Part shown: in pieces, positions 35,750 through 46,400 of the stretch
Numbering within the stretch: the first letter of the stretch is position 1
How the letters are laid out: the number at the start of each line of letters is the position of its first letter
Source of the DNA: Tragulus kanchil
Lineage: Eukaryota > Chordata > Mammalia > Artiodactyla > Tragulidae
NCBI GenBank assembly: GCA_022376925.1
Contig: JAIOJX010000004.1
Span: 179,395,501 to 179,459,500, forward strand
Direction of reading: 5' to 3'
DNA length: 64,000 nucleotides
The notes under the pieces: model-generated
What the model was told of the DNA's origin: nothing
Databases searched by the model: none
What the model saw: the letters and a program-made list of their open reading frames with translations, nothing else
Position numbers and translations under genes: made by a program

Positions 35750-36620
35750 GTCAGGCCCTGTCGCACCCCTCTTGCCGGCTTCCGCCGAGAACCCCAGCCA
35801 GGAGTAGGGGCCCCTCTCCCCGCCTCCCACGCGCGGATTCTCCTCGGGTGGTGCCCCTCCCGCGGGGCCCAGGCGGCGGGCGGGGCGAGCCGGGGCCTTT
35901 GTGTTCAAACCGCCCAATGGGCGGTGGCGGGGGGCGGTGACGCGGGCGGAGTCTGGCCAATGGGCCGCGGCCTGTCAGCGTTGACTGGCAGGCGCACACA
36001 TACACACTCGGCCACGCGCGCGCCGTCCGGCCCCACTCGCGCAGCGCAGTTCTACGCGGGCTGCATTGTCCGCCTGCCAGCCCGCCGGCCGCCTTTCCCC
36101 GCGCGCTCCGGGTCCCCGCGCCGACCGCCGCTCCCCGGATTCCGACGCGGCAAGGGGGTGCGCCCGGGCGGCGCGGCGGGCCTCGGAAGCCCCCGGCCTC
36201 GCACGGAGCAGCGGCGGTAGCAGGTAACAGCCGGCCGTGGGCCTCCGCGGGGCGGACGCGCCAGGCGAGGGTGATGGGCCGGCCTCGTCCGCTTCCCCGC
36301 GGGCCCCGGGGTCACCGTCAGGCCGCACCGGCCAGAGCCGAGCTGCCCAGGCCTGGTGCTTCCTCTCCGGGCCGGGCCGGGCCAGGCTCCAGCCCCGCCC
36401 GGCGCACGCCCCTGGACCGGTCGAGAAGGGCCAGCGCCGAGGCCGCCCTGACTCATGCCGCCGCCGGGCCCCCGCCTCCGGGACTGGCCGCCCCACTGGT
36501 CCGTCCTGCGGGCGGATGTCTCCGGGCGGGACTTCCCCGGGCCGAGCCGCCCCGGGAGGCGGGGAGCGGAGCCCTGGCGGTCCCAGACCGGCCCAGGCCG
36601 GTGCCTGCGTTTTCGTGCCA
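35750..36620 (+). promoter_or_regulatory. SUN2: CpG-island promoter of SUN2
   Basis: A dense CpG island without a TATA box. Two CCAAT boxes in the same GCC(C)AATGGG context are at 35914-35918 and 35957-35961, 43 bp apart, amid GC boxes (GGGCGG near 35920 and 35932). This arrangement suggests NF-Y plus Sp1 type control. Transcription probably starts 60-120 bp downstream. Placement upstream of the SUN2 coding exons on the same strand supports the assignment. Confidence 0.7.
36020..36223 (+). other. SUN2: Putative SUN2 non-coding first exon
   Basis: A splice donor, GTAGCAG|GTAACA, follows 36223 inside the CpG island. The next SUN2 exon (from 40397) has 37 bp of 5'UTR before the ATG, so an upstream exon is needed. 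The left end is approximate. Confidence 0.55.
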
Positions 36621-36714
36621 GTTCGGCAGTTTCCAGGGACAGGCAGTTCTCTGCTCCTGCCGCTGCCTGCCAGAACTCTGGGAATAGGAGGGAGGCTCAT
36701 TTTGTTCAGTTCTT

Positions 36715-36746
<32 letters not shown>

Positions 36747-37365
36747 CCAAACCAAACAAATAGGGGGCGGGAGTGTTACTTAGAGCAGTGGGGTAGGGAC
36801 GGCACGTGGTTGGTTAAAAAAAAAAAGAAAGAAAAGAAAAAATCATCTCCCGCAGGTTCAGCTAGAAGGGAATGAAGGGAAAAGTGTTAGCGCCTGGTTT
36901 TGCAGGTCCCGGAGGGAGTGTGAAAACGTCGGAGGAGGGATGCGGAGATCTAGGTTGAGTCTGAAGACTGGCTGAATACTGCCATCTAAGTCTGTGATGA
37001 GCGCGGGGAAAGGTGGAGTTGAGGAAAGGATGTGGCTCAGCTCAGAGTGGGGCGGGATGTTTTATTTGAGCATATCTTAACTATGCACCGTGTTTTGGGC
37101 GGTGTCTATAATGATATGAGGAAGACTTGAGCTCTAGAGGCCATCTCTAGTTTTGTTTTGGAGGACGGGGCCTTGACCTTTATTCATCTTGTGAAAGTCA
37201 GGCTCAGCTGTAAACTGTTTTGTGATAGAACCCTAGGAGGAAGACGAAAAGGCACCCCCGATAGGGGGCTGACGGCTGATGGTTTTCAGCCAACGCCCCT
37301 GCTCCCAGCCCCAACACATGCACACACCTCCTAAATATTTCTTCATGTTCTTGCCAGCGGCAGTC
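36621..37365. other. SUN2 intron 1, 5' part
   Basis: Two A-rich tracts (about 36714-36750 and 36816-36842) and otherwise unique sequence. No gene is recognised. Confidence 0.5.
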
Positions 37366-37542
37366 TGTGTGTTAGTCACTGAGTCCTGTCCAACTCTTCA
37401 CGACCCCCTGGTCTGTCCATGGAATTTTCTAGACAAGAATACTGGAGTGAGTTGCCATTCTTTTCTTCAGGGAATCTTCCCGATCCAGGGATTGAACCCG
37501 GGTGTCTTACATTGCAGGCAGATCCTTTACCAGAGAGTTCTG
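37366..37542 (+). mobile_element. Bov-A2-like SINE
   Basis: Carries 'gttagtcactgagtcctgtc', 'caagaatactggagtgagtt', 'gggattgaacccgggtgtct' and 'cattgcaggcagatccttta', the ruminant Bov-A2 order, with some decay. Confidence 0.85.
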
Positions 37543-37586
37543 TATAAACACTTGGCTTCAGGGCAAACGCTTCACCTACTTCAGCC

Positions 37587-39646
37587 GGGCAGGGTTAAGA
37601 GGAGGAGCCCGTGTGGGCATCTGGGGCTTTCGGGTAGGAAGGGCGTAGTGGCAATGGAATAACCTTATAAGGAGTGGAGTCTCGAGAAGGATCCAGTCCA
37701 GCTTCCTGCTGTGGCTACTACCAGTCAGTCCCTTTACCAACATCAGTTAAAACCAAGGAACGATGCCAGGTGGGCATCCTACCTGTGAGGACACCAGTAA
37801 GACTCAAAACATGAGACTGCTTGTATTTCAGAAAAGGATGTTCTAAAATTCTCCAGCTGGACCAACCAGATCTCCTAGAGCACTAGTCATTTAAGTATCA
37901 ACCAGAAGGGGCTTCCATGGTGGCTCAGTGGCACAGAATCCGCAGGCCACTGCAGGAGACATAGGCTCTATCCCTGACCCGGGAAGACCCATGTGCTGCG
38001 GAGCCATGAAGCCCACGCGCTGCAACTGCTGAGCCCGTTCGCGAAAGCCAGTTCTCTGCCACAAGAGAAGCCACCGCAGTGAGAGGCTCTTGCAGCAGCC
38101 GAGACCCAGCACAGGAGAAAAACAGTATCAACCAGGAATATTAGATGTGATAACAAGTCACAAGTATGACCCGGGCAGAAGTGTAACATTGTAACACAGG
38201 CCAGCGAAACACCGCATTCAGAGTCTTCTGAGATTCTGCATTTGGGTTTCTGGAGCTGAAAGGTTTATGCATCTTCCTTGTGTGGCAGCATGCTGCCTCT
38301 GCCTTTTGCCAGGTCTTTTCTCCTGGGCCTCCGCTTCCATTCCAGAGCCGTGGTTACCCGCCACCTCCATCCCGCCCCAGGGTCACAGGTCTGGCTGGTA
38401 GGGGTTGACGGTAGTCTCACCCAGCTGCCCACCTGCCTGTTTTGTCAGTTAACCAATATTTGTAGTGTGACAACTCTGTCTACAGCCTGCTGAGAACGTA
38501 GTTGAGGCTGTTTTAAAAGACTGTCGTAGGGAACACAACGACGCCTTCCTGAAACAACTTGAAAACCTCCTGGTGGAGTGGAGAGGCCCAGGCCCGCCCG
38601 AAGAGCACACTGCTGCCCTTGGCACTGGGCAGGGTTAAGAGGAGGAGCCCGTGTGGGCATCTGGGGCATTCGGGTAGGAAGGGCGTAGTGGCAATGGAAT
38701 AACCTTATAAGGAGTGGAGTCTCGAGAAGGATCCAGTCCAGCTTCCTGCTGTGGCTACTACCAGTCAGTCCCTTTACCAACATCAGTTAAAACCAAGGAA
38801 CGATGCCAGGTGGGCATCCTACCTGTGAGGACACCAGTAAGACTCAAAACATGAGACTGCTTGTATTTCAGAAAAGGATGTTCTAAAATTCTCCAGCTGG
38901 ACCAACCAGATCTCCTAGAGCACTAGTCATTTGAGTATCAACCAGAAGGGGCTTCCATGGTGGCTCAGTGGCACAGAATCCGCAGGCCACTGCAGGAGAC
39001 ATAGGCTCTATCCCTGACCCGGGAAGACCCATGTGCTGCGGAGCCATGAAGCCCACGCTGCAACTGCTGAGCCCGTTCCAAAGCCAGTTCTCTGCCACAA
39101 GAGAAGCCACCGCAGTGAGAGGCTCTTGCAGCAGCCGAGACCCAGCACAGGAGAAAACAGTATCAACCAGGAATATTAGATGTGATAACAAGTCACAAGT
39201 ATGACCCGGGCAGAAGTGTAACATTGTAACACAGGCCAGCGAAACACCGCATTCAGAGTCTTCTGAGATTCTGCATTTGGGTTTCTGGAGCTGAAAGGTT
39301 TATGCATCTTCCTTGTGTGGCAGCATGCTGCCTCTGCCTTTTGCCAGGTCTTTTCTCCTGGGCCTCCGCTTCCATTCCAGAGCCGTGGTTACCCGCCACC
39401 TCCATCCCGCCCCAGGGTCACAGGTCTGGCTGGTAGGGGTTGACGGTAGTCTCACCCAGCTGCCCACCTGCCTGTTTTGTCAGTTAACCAATATTTGTAG
39501 TGTGACAACTCTGTCTACAGCCTGCTGAGAACGTAGTTGAGGCTGTTTTAAAAGACTGTCGTAGGGAACACAACGACGCCTTCCTGAAACAACTTGAAAA
39601 CCTCCTGGTGGAGTGGAGAGGCCCAGGCCCGCCCGAAGAGCACACT
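37587..39646 (+). repeat. Tandem direct duplication 7 (offset 1,035-1,040 bp)
   Basis: 37587-38626 repeats as 38627-39646, in SUN2 intron 1. The junction falls where 'gggcagggttaagaggagg' of copy 2 replaces the continuation 'gggcaggttacgg' seen after copy 2. Copies differ by small losses, for example 'cacgcgctgcaac' against 'cacgctgcaac'. Confidence 0.9.
37894..38135 (+). mobile_element. Bov-tA/CHR SINE with 12-bp TSD
   Basis: The element 37906-38123 is flanked by AGTATCAACCAG at 37894-37905 and 38124-38135. Duplication 7 carries a second representation at 38946-39158 with the same flanks (38934-38945 and 39159-39170). Because both copies share the insertion and its TSD, the duplication came after the insertion. 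Confidence 0.9.
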
Positions 39647-40396
39647 CTGCCAATGATGCCCACAGTCCAGGTGGCACTGGGCAGGTTACGGGTCGTCTCA
39701 GCGCCTAGGGTTCCCCCTGCACAGCGAGAGCTGCGATACCTCCCTTGATCACAGTGATCAGAGATGGGTGTGTAAGGAGCCAAGTTCTCAGGAGGCATCT
39801 GACGAATGTATCTTATCGCCCCCTCCACCATCCTGATGCTTTAGCCCAGTAATCACTGCTGATCCCGTGGATAGTCACCCAGGCACCTGCAGAATGTAGG
39901 CGGGGGTTACCGTGGAAAGGTTTTCTGGAGTCAGAGTTTGGCTGCAGCTCTGAACCATGTACAGCCATGAAGAAACGAATGCACGTCCCACGTAAGGGAG
40001 ACAAGCCAGAACACGAACAGGTGCAGCTCTTGGGAGCCGGCAGCGCGTCCCTGTGCAGGGCAGCAGTGACACCCGCGTTCACTGAGCCCCTGTGGCCTGC
40101 CCATCAGGTGCCCCAGGCTCTGCCTCCCGTCAGAGGCGGCGGAAGGCCCGGTTCTGGCTCTAACCCAAAGAGCTGAAAGTTAGGAAATGCTGAGAATGTG
40201 CCTTGAAAGAGGCGGGCCCGGCGAGCGCAGAGGGCGGCCAGTGGGCGGGGCCAGGGCGCGGAATTAACGCCCAGTCGCGCCCACATCTCCGGCGGTGGTG
40301 TGGTTGATTGCCGAGGTGTGCGTTTGCTTGTCTCTCCTCCTCCGGGTAGGGCTGAGAGCAGCCCCAGGGCTCACCTGGCCTCTTTTCTCCCCGCAG
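39647..40396. other. SUN2: SUN2 intron 1, 3' part, with possible second promoter
   Basis: Mostly unique. 40205-40320 is GC- and CpG-rich with a GGGCGGGG box near 40233-40240, about 200 bp before the ATG. It could be an alternative SUN2 promoter. The intron ends with the acceptor ccccgcag at 40389-40396. Confidence 0.4.
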
Positions 40397-40433
40397 ACTT
40401 CCTTCAGGGGAAGGGTCTCCTGCCCACCTCACC

Positions 40434-43400
40434 ATGTCTCGACGCAGCCAGCGCCTGACACGCTACTCCCAGGCCGACGACGACGGCAGCAGCAGCAGCG
40501 GAGGGAGCTCGGTGATGGGGAGCCAGAGCGCCCTGTTTAAAGACAGCCCGCTCAGGTAGGGGCCCTCCCTCGCCCACCGCGGGTCCCCTGACCACCAGGC
40601 AGAGGCCTCGGCCAGTTCACTGCGTAACCTCTTCCTGTTGTGACCCTGTGAGCGGAGACCAGATCCCCAGGTTGGGTCCAGGGGGCCGTGCACGCCTCCG
40701 AGGATGCCAGGCCCCGCTGCGGTTTCTTCTCCGTAAGCTGGGCCGCTGTCCTCATGTTCAGAGAACAGGAAGTGGGGAGAGGCAGTTTCAAGAGTAAGCT
40801 AGGCCGGAAGCCCCAAAACCAAGAGCTGGGCTCGCAGGAACCCCATCTGCTACGGGTGGCTCTGCCAGACCCACACCCACCTGCCCCCCAGGAATATTAG
40901 AAGTGATACCAACTCACAAGCGCTACTAGCACGGAAGAGTAACAGTGACTGGGGAGCCAGTGACTTGGTAGAGCCTCGTCAAGGCCAGAGAAGCCGCGGA
41001 GGAGATGACCAAGCCCCCAAGGGAGCGGGACAGGAGCTGAGGCAGGCGCCCGCTCCTCCTGCCCCTGTGGCTGGCGTGAGGCCCAGAGGACAGCCCCCTA
41101 GGCTTTGAGTAGCTCTCTGAGGCCAGGTCGGCTTTGTCTGGGTGTTCAGTGGGTGGTAGAAATGACTAATCTATCAGGAAGCATGAGAAAACACTTGGGC
41201 TTTGAAGTTAGAGACCTGGATTTGAGTCCCCGACTCCCTCACTTAACTGATGATCTCACCTAACTGCTTGTAAGATTTAGAGATAGTGGCAGCACAGAAC
41301 GTACCTGCTTTGCCTGTCAGCGCGGGGGAGAGGGTGCCTGTTCGCTGCCTGGCGGCAGGACTGCCCGGCTCCATAGGAGGGCTCACCTGCCTGCTCCCCG
41401 CCTGCCCCCGCTCCCCTCCTGGCTGGCCTCCCGCAGGGCCTTGAAGAAGAAATCCGGCGGCACGAAGCACCTCTCCGCAGCGCCGCAGCTGGGCCCTTCC
41501 TCTGACACGCACAGCTCCTACTACAGCGAGTCTGTGGTCAGGGAGTCCTACATCGGCAGCCCCCGGGCGGCCTCCATCGCCGCCTCCCTCACCAGGAGCT
41601 CCCTCCTCGACGACCCCTACTGGGGTGAGTGTCCGCAGCCCTCCTCCCAGGCCTTGGCTTCCAATCTGGGAATTGTATGATTCAAAATCCCTCCCGGTGG
41701 GGGGGGGAGGGTTCCTAACCTCTGCTGGGCCAGGAGAGGGGCGCCCCGCCTTCAGAAAGCCTCAGAAGAGCGGGTGTCTGAACTTCCAGACCCTTCAGAT
41801 GATGGAGCAGCCGCCTGACCTAGGAGACCGAGGGGCGGGCCTAGTGTACCCTTCCTCGGGCTCCAGGGAGCCTGGGCGGGGCTCCGGGTAGATTCCTTCT
41901 GCCCGTCGGAGAGGCTCCTCGGGGTGTCCCCAAGCGTTCCTCTAGCATCTCTGCCTCTGGAGAACCCCGAGTTCTTTCCTCTCCAGGTGAGGACCTGTGG
42001 GTGAGGAGGAGGCGGGGCACAGGTGACACCGAGAGCAGCAAGGTCAACGGGCTGCCGGAGAGCAAGCTGTCCGAGGACTTCCTCGGGTCCTCCTCGGGCT
42101 ACTCCTCCGAGGATGACTACGTAGGTAGGCGACGTGCCCCCTCCCCAGCCTCGGGGAGACGCTCCACCAGGTTCCCAGGCTGCTGGGGAGGGGGCGGGAA
42201 GGCGGAGAGGGCGCCCTGACCGCGTGGGCGAGCACGGTGTCCTGCTGGGCGTCGCTGCGGGATCTCGTGGTCCCTGAGCCGGGCCGGGGGAGGCCCTGGA
42301 CATGGCGGGCTGCGATGGCCCGCGAGGCTTGGAGCAGCCTGTGGGCTGTGCCCTCGTTTGACTTGTTTCCAGCAAGTGTTTCATGTGGGGCTTGATTCCT
42401 CAGTGTGTGCTGCGTGGTTTGGGGGACTGCTGGTGAGCGGAGGGAAGCATTTTATTTCGAGGAAACCTCGCACCGCTCCACCCACCTTAACTGGCCTGCT
42501 AGGTTCCGGCCAGCATGAGGACCACTGAGCTGTTCCCTTTCCTCCCACCCCGGCAGGCTACTCGGAGACAGACCAGCGGGATTCAGGGTCACGGCTGCGG
42601 AACGCTGTCTCTCAGGCGGCCCTCCCAGCTCCCCGACACGCACAGCTCCTACTACAGCGAGTCTGTGGTCAGGAGTCCTACATCGGCAGCCCCGGCGGCC
42701 TCCATCGCCGCCTCCTCACCAGGAGCTCCTCCTCGACGACCCCTACTGGGGTGAGTGTCCGCAGCCCTCCTCCCAGGCCTTGGCTTCCAATCTGGGAATT
42801 GTATGATTCAAAATCCCTCCCGGTGGGGGTTCCTAACCTCTGCTGGGCCAGGAGAGGGGCGCCCCGCCTTCAGAAAGCCTCAGAAGAGCGGGTGTCTGAA
42901 CTTCCAGACCCTTCAGATGATGGAGCAGCCGCCTGACCTAGGAGACCGAGGGGCGGGCCTAGTGTACCCTTCCTCGGGCTCCAGGGAGCCTGGGCGGGGC
43001 TCCGGGTAGATTCCTTCTGCCCGTCGGAGAGGCTCCTCGGGGTGTCCCCAAGCGTTCCTCTAGCATCTCTGCCTCTGGAGAACCCCGAGTTCTTTCCTCT
43101 CCAGGTGAGGACCTGTGGGTGAGGAGGAGGCGGGGCACAGGTGACACCGAGAGCAGCAAGGTCAACGGGCTGCCGGAGAGCAAGCTGTCCGAGGACTTCC
43201 TCGGGTCCTCCTCGGGCTACTCCTCCGAGGATGACTACGTAGGTAGGCGACGTGCCCCCTCCCCAGCCTCGGGGAGACGCTCCACCAGGTTCCCAGGCTG
43301 CTGGGGAGGGGGCGGGAAGGCGGAGAGGGCGCCCTGACCGCGTGGGCGAGCACGGTGTCCTGCTGGGCGTCGCTGCGGGATCTCGTGGTCCCTGAGCCGG

Positions 43401-46400
43401 GCCGGGGGAGGCCCTGGACATGGCGGGCTGCGATGGCCCGCGAGGCTTGGAGCAGCCTGTGGGCTGTGCCCTCGTTTGACTTGTTTCCAGCAAGTGTTTC
43501 ATGTGGGGCTTGATTCCTCAGTGTGTGCTGCGTGGTTTGGGGGACTGCTGGTGAGCGGAGGGAAGCATTTTATTTCGAGGAAACCTCGCACTTCGCTCCA
43601 CCCACCTTAACTGGCCTGCTAGGTTCCGGCCAGCATGAGGACCACTGAGCTGTTCCCTTTCCTCCCCACCCCCGGCAGGCTACTCGGAGACAGACCAGCG
43701 GGATTCAGGGTCACGGCTGCGGAACGCTGTCTCTCGGGCGGGCTCGTTCTTCTGGATGGTGGTCACCTCTCCAGGTGAGTGTGGACGGCCCTGCGCGTGA
43801 TGTTTCCGTTTTCTCGGGCAGTTACTTCCGCCCATCTCTCGTGGTGAGGCGTCCAGCTCCTTTACAGAGACTGTAGGGCCACCGGAAAAAGCTCGTTCCA
43901 GAAGAATCAGTGGGAGCCACGGGCCACAGGAGCAGCCGTGCTCGGCAGCGGGGTGGAGGAGGGCGTTGGCAGCACGGGCGGGTGGGCTGATGGAGCTGGG
44001 TGGCGTGGACAGGGCAGAGGTGCCCTGGCCATCAGGGCCGGGGTGGGGCAGGGGACCGCAGCCAGAGACCCACAAGCCAGTGGTACAGGGTGGCACTTGG
44101 GCCCCTCTTCTAGGCCGGCTTTTCGGGCTCCTGTACTGGTGGATCGGCACCACCTGGTACCGCCTGACCACAGCGGCCTCCCTCCTGGATGTCTTCGTTT
44201 TAACCAGGTGAGCGAAATCGACAAGGAATCGGAAAGCCCTGGGCAGCGGGGGGAAGAAAGCATCTAAGCGTTAAAAGTGATTGTTTTAGGCTTCCCTGGT
44301 GGTCCACTGGGTGTAAAAAGTCCACCTTGCAGTGCAAGGGGTGCCAGTTTGATCCCTGGCCTGGGAAGATCCCACATGCCATGGAGCGGCTGGACCGGTG
44401 TGTCCAGTTACAAGCCAGTGCCCTGGGGCGCATGCGCCCAGAGCCGGTGCTCTGCAACAAAGAGAGGCCACTGCGGTGGGAGGCCCACACAGGCCAAAGA
44501 ACAAAGATGGATGAAAATAAATAAAAATGAAAGACCAGTAAAAGTGGCCAGAATTTAAAAAAGAGAAAAGAAAGAAAAAAGAAGTGATTGTTTCTCTGAA
44601 GGGTTTTGTCTCCGGTGGATCTGCCGCTTGTGTTAGTGAGCACGGAGGGGACGCCCCGAGCCCTGCTCTGCCTGGCGGAGCGTGGGGCTCAGGGTCAGGT
44701 TTTGCTCCTTGAATTAATAGCTCATCAGGGAGTTCCAGAGCACAGGTTCTTATTTCTTCCTGGGAGCCTCCTGCTGAGTACCAGCTCTGCCACTTCCGAG
44801 TCTCAGACGAGCCCGGCGTTACTGCCGAGGGCCAGGCCTTCGGCTCCAGCGGCAAGCAGTGCTCCCGGCATCACGGGAGCGGGGCTCTCGACCCCACAGT
44901 GTTTCCCACCTCGTGCTCAGAAGCCACAAATGGGTGCCGCTTGAGGATGCTGTGGGTCTGTTCCCCAAGTCCCTGACCCAGCAGAGCCAGAATCTGGGAG
45001 CCGGCCCTGGGGCAGGGGAAATAAGCCTGAGCCAGGAGGTCAGGGTCCCTCTGGCCCTAAACCTAGCTGGAGTGGGCAGCCAGCTGGGCTGAAAAGAGGA
45101 GGCAAGGATAAATTCATGTCACCAAAAAAGGCCCCTCATTTTTCTCAAAGAAAATATCATCTGTTTAAGGAGTTACTTGTTTTCTTGTGTGTTTGCTTGC
45201 CTAGAGAGCCTCTTTAGTTGTTATGAGTTAAAAGGCATCAGTTTATAATTTCTAGGCCGGCTTTTCGGGCTCCTGTACTGGTGGATCGGCACCACCTGGT
45301 ACCGCCTGACCACAGCGGCCTCCCTCCTGGATGTCTTCGTTTTAACCAGGTGAGCGAAATCGACAAGGAATCGGAAAGCCCTGGGCAGCGGGGGGAAGAA
45401 AGCATCTAAGCGTTAAAAGTGATTGTTTTAGGCTTCCCTGGTGGTCCACTGGGTGTAAAAAGTCCACCTTGCAGTGCAAGGGGTGCCAGTTTGATCCCTG
45501 GCCTGGGAAGATCCCACATGCCATGGAGCGGCTGGACCGGTGTGTCCAGTTACAAGCCAGTGCCCTGGGGCGCATGCGCCCAGAGCCGGTGCTCTGCAAC
45601 AAAGAGAGGCCACTGCGGTGGGAGGCCCACACAGGCCAAAGAACAAAGATGGATGAAAATAAATAAAAATGAAAGACCAGTAAAAGTGGCCAGAATTTAA
45701 AAAAGAGAAAAGAAAGAAAAAAGAAGTGATTGTTTCTCTGAAGGGTTTTGTCTCCGGTGGATCTGCCGCTTGTGTTAGTGAGCACGGAGGGGCGCCCGAG
45801 CCCTGCTCTGCCTGGCGGAGCGTGGGGCTCAGGGTCAGGTTTTGCTCCTTGAATTAATAGCTCATCAGGGAGTTCCAGAGCACAGGTTCTTATTTCTTCC
45901 TGGGAGCCTCCTGCTGAGTACCAGCTCTGCCACTTCCGAGTCTCAGACGAGCCCGGCGTTACTGCCGAGGGCCAGGCCTTCGGCTCCAGCGGCAAGCAGT
46001 GCTCCCGGCATCACGGGAGCGGGGCTCTCGACCCCACAGTGTTTCCCACCTCGTGCTCAGAAGCCACAAATGGGTGCCGCTTGAGGATGCTGTGGGTCTG
46101 TTCCCCAAGTCCCTGACCCAGCAGAGCCAGAATCTGGGAGCCGGCCCTGGGGCAGGGGAAATAAGCCTGAGCCAGGAGGTCAGGGTCCCTCTGGCCCTAA
46201 ACCTAGCTGGAGTGGGCAGCCAGCTGGGCTGAAAAGAGGAGGCAAGGATAAATTCATGTCACCAAAAAAGGCCCCTCATTTTTCTCAAAGAAAATATCAT
46301 CTGTTTAAGGAGTTACTTGTTTTCTTGTGTGTTTGCTTGCCTAGAGAGCCTCTGTGTATGAGAGTCTTAGGCTATTCAGTGACCCCAGTACTTAATGGCA

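Larger units (their letters stand above)
41503..43735 (+). repeat. SUN2: Tandem direct duplication 8, with its junction inside SUN2 exons
   Basis: About 41503-42634 repeats as 42635-43735 (offset falls from 1,132 to 1,118). The first 115 bp of copy 2, which are coding in copy 1, have lost single bases in at least four runs (gtcaggg, cccccggg, gcctccctc, agctccctc). The duplicated region includes the second half of one SUN2 coding exon, the whole next exon and the start of a third. Confidence 0.92.

Noticed and set aside
41752..42384. 210-residue minus-strand open frame, repeated at 42870-43502
   Set aside because: Antisense to SUN2 exons and introns; Ser/Pro/Arg-rich shadow of GC-rich coding DNA.
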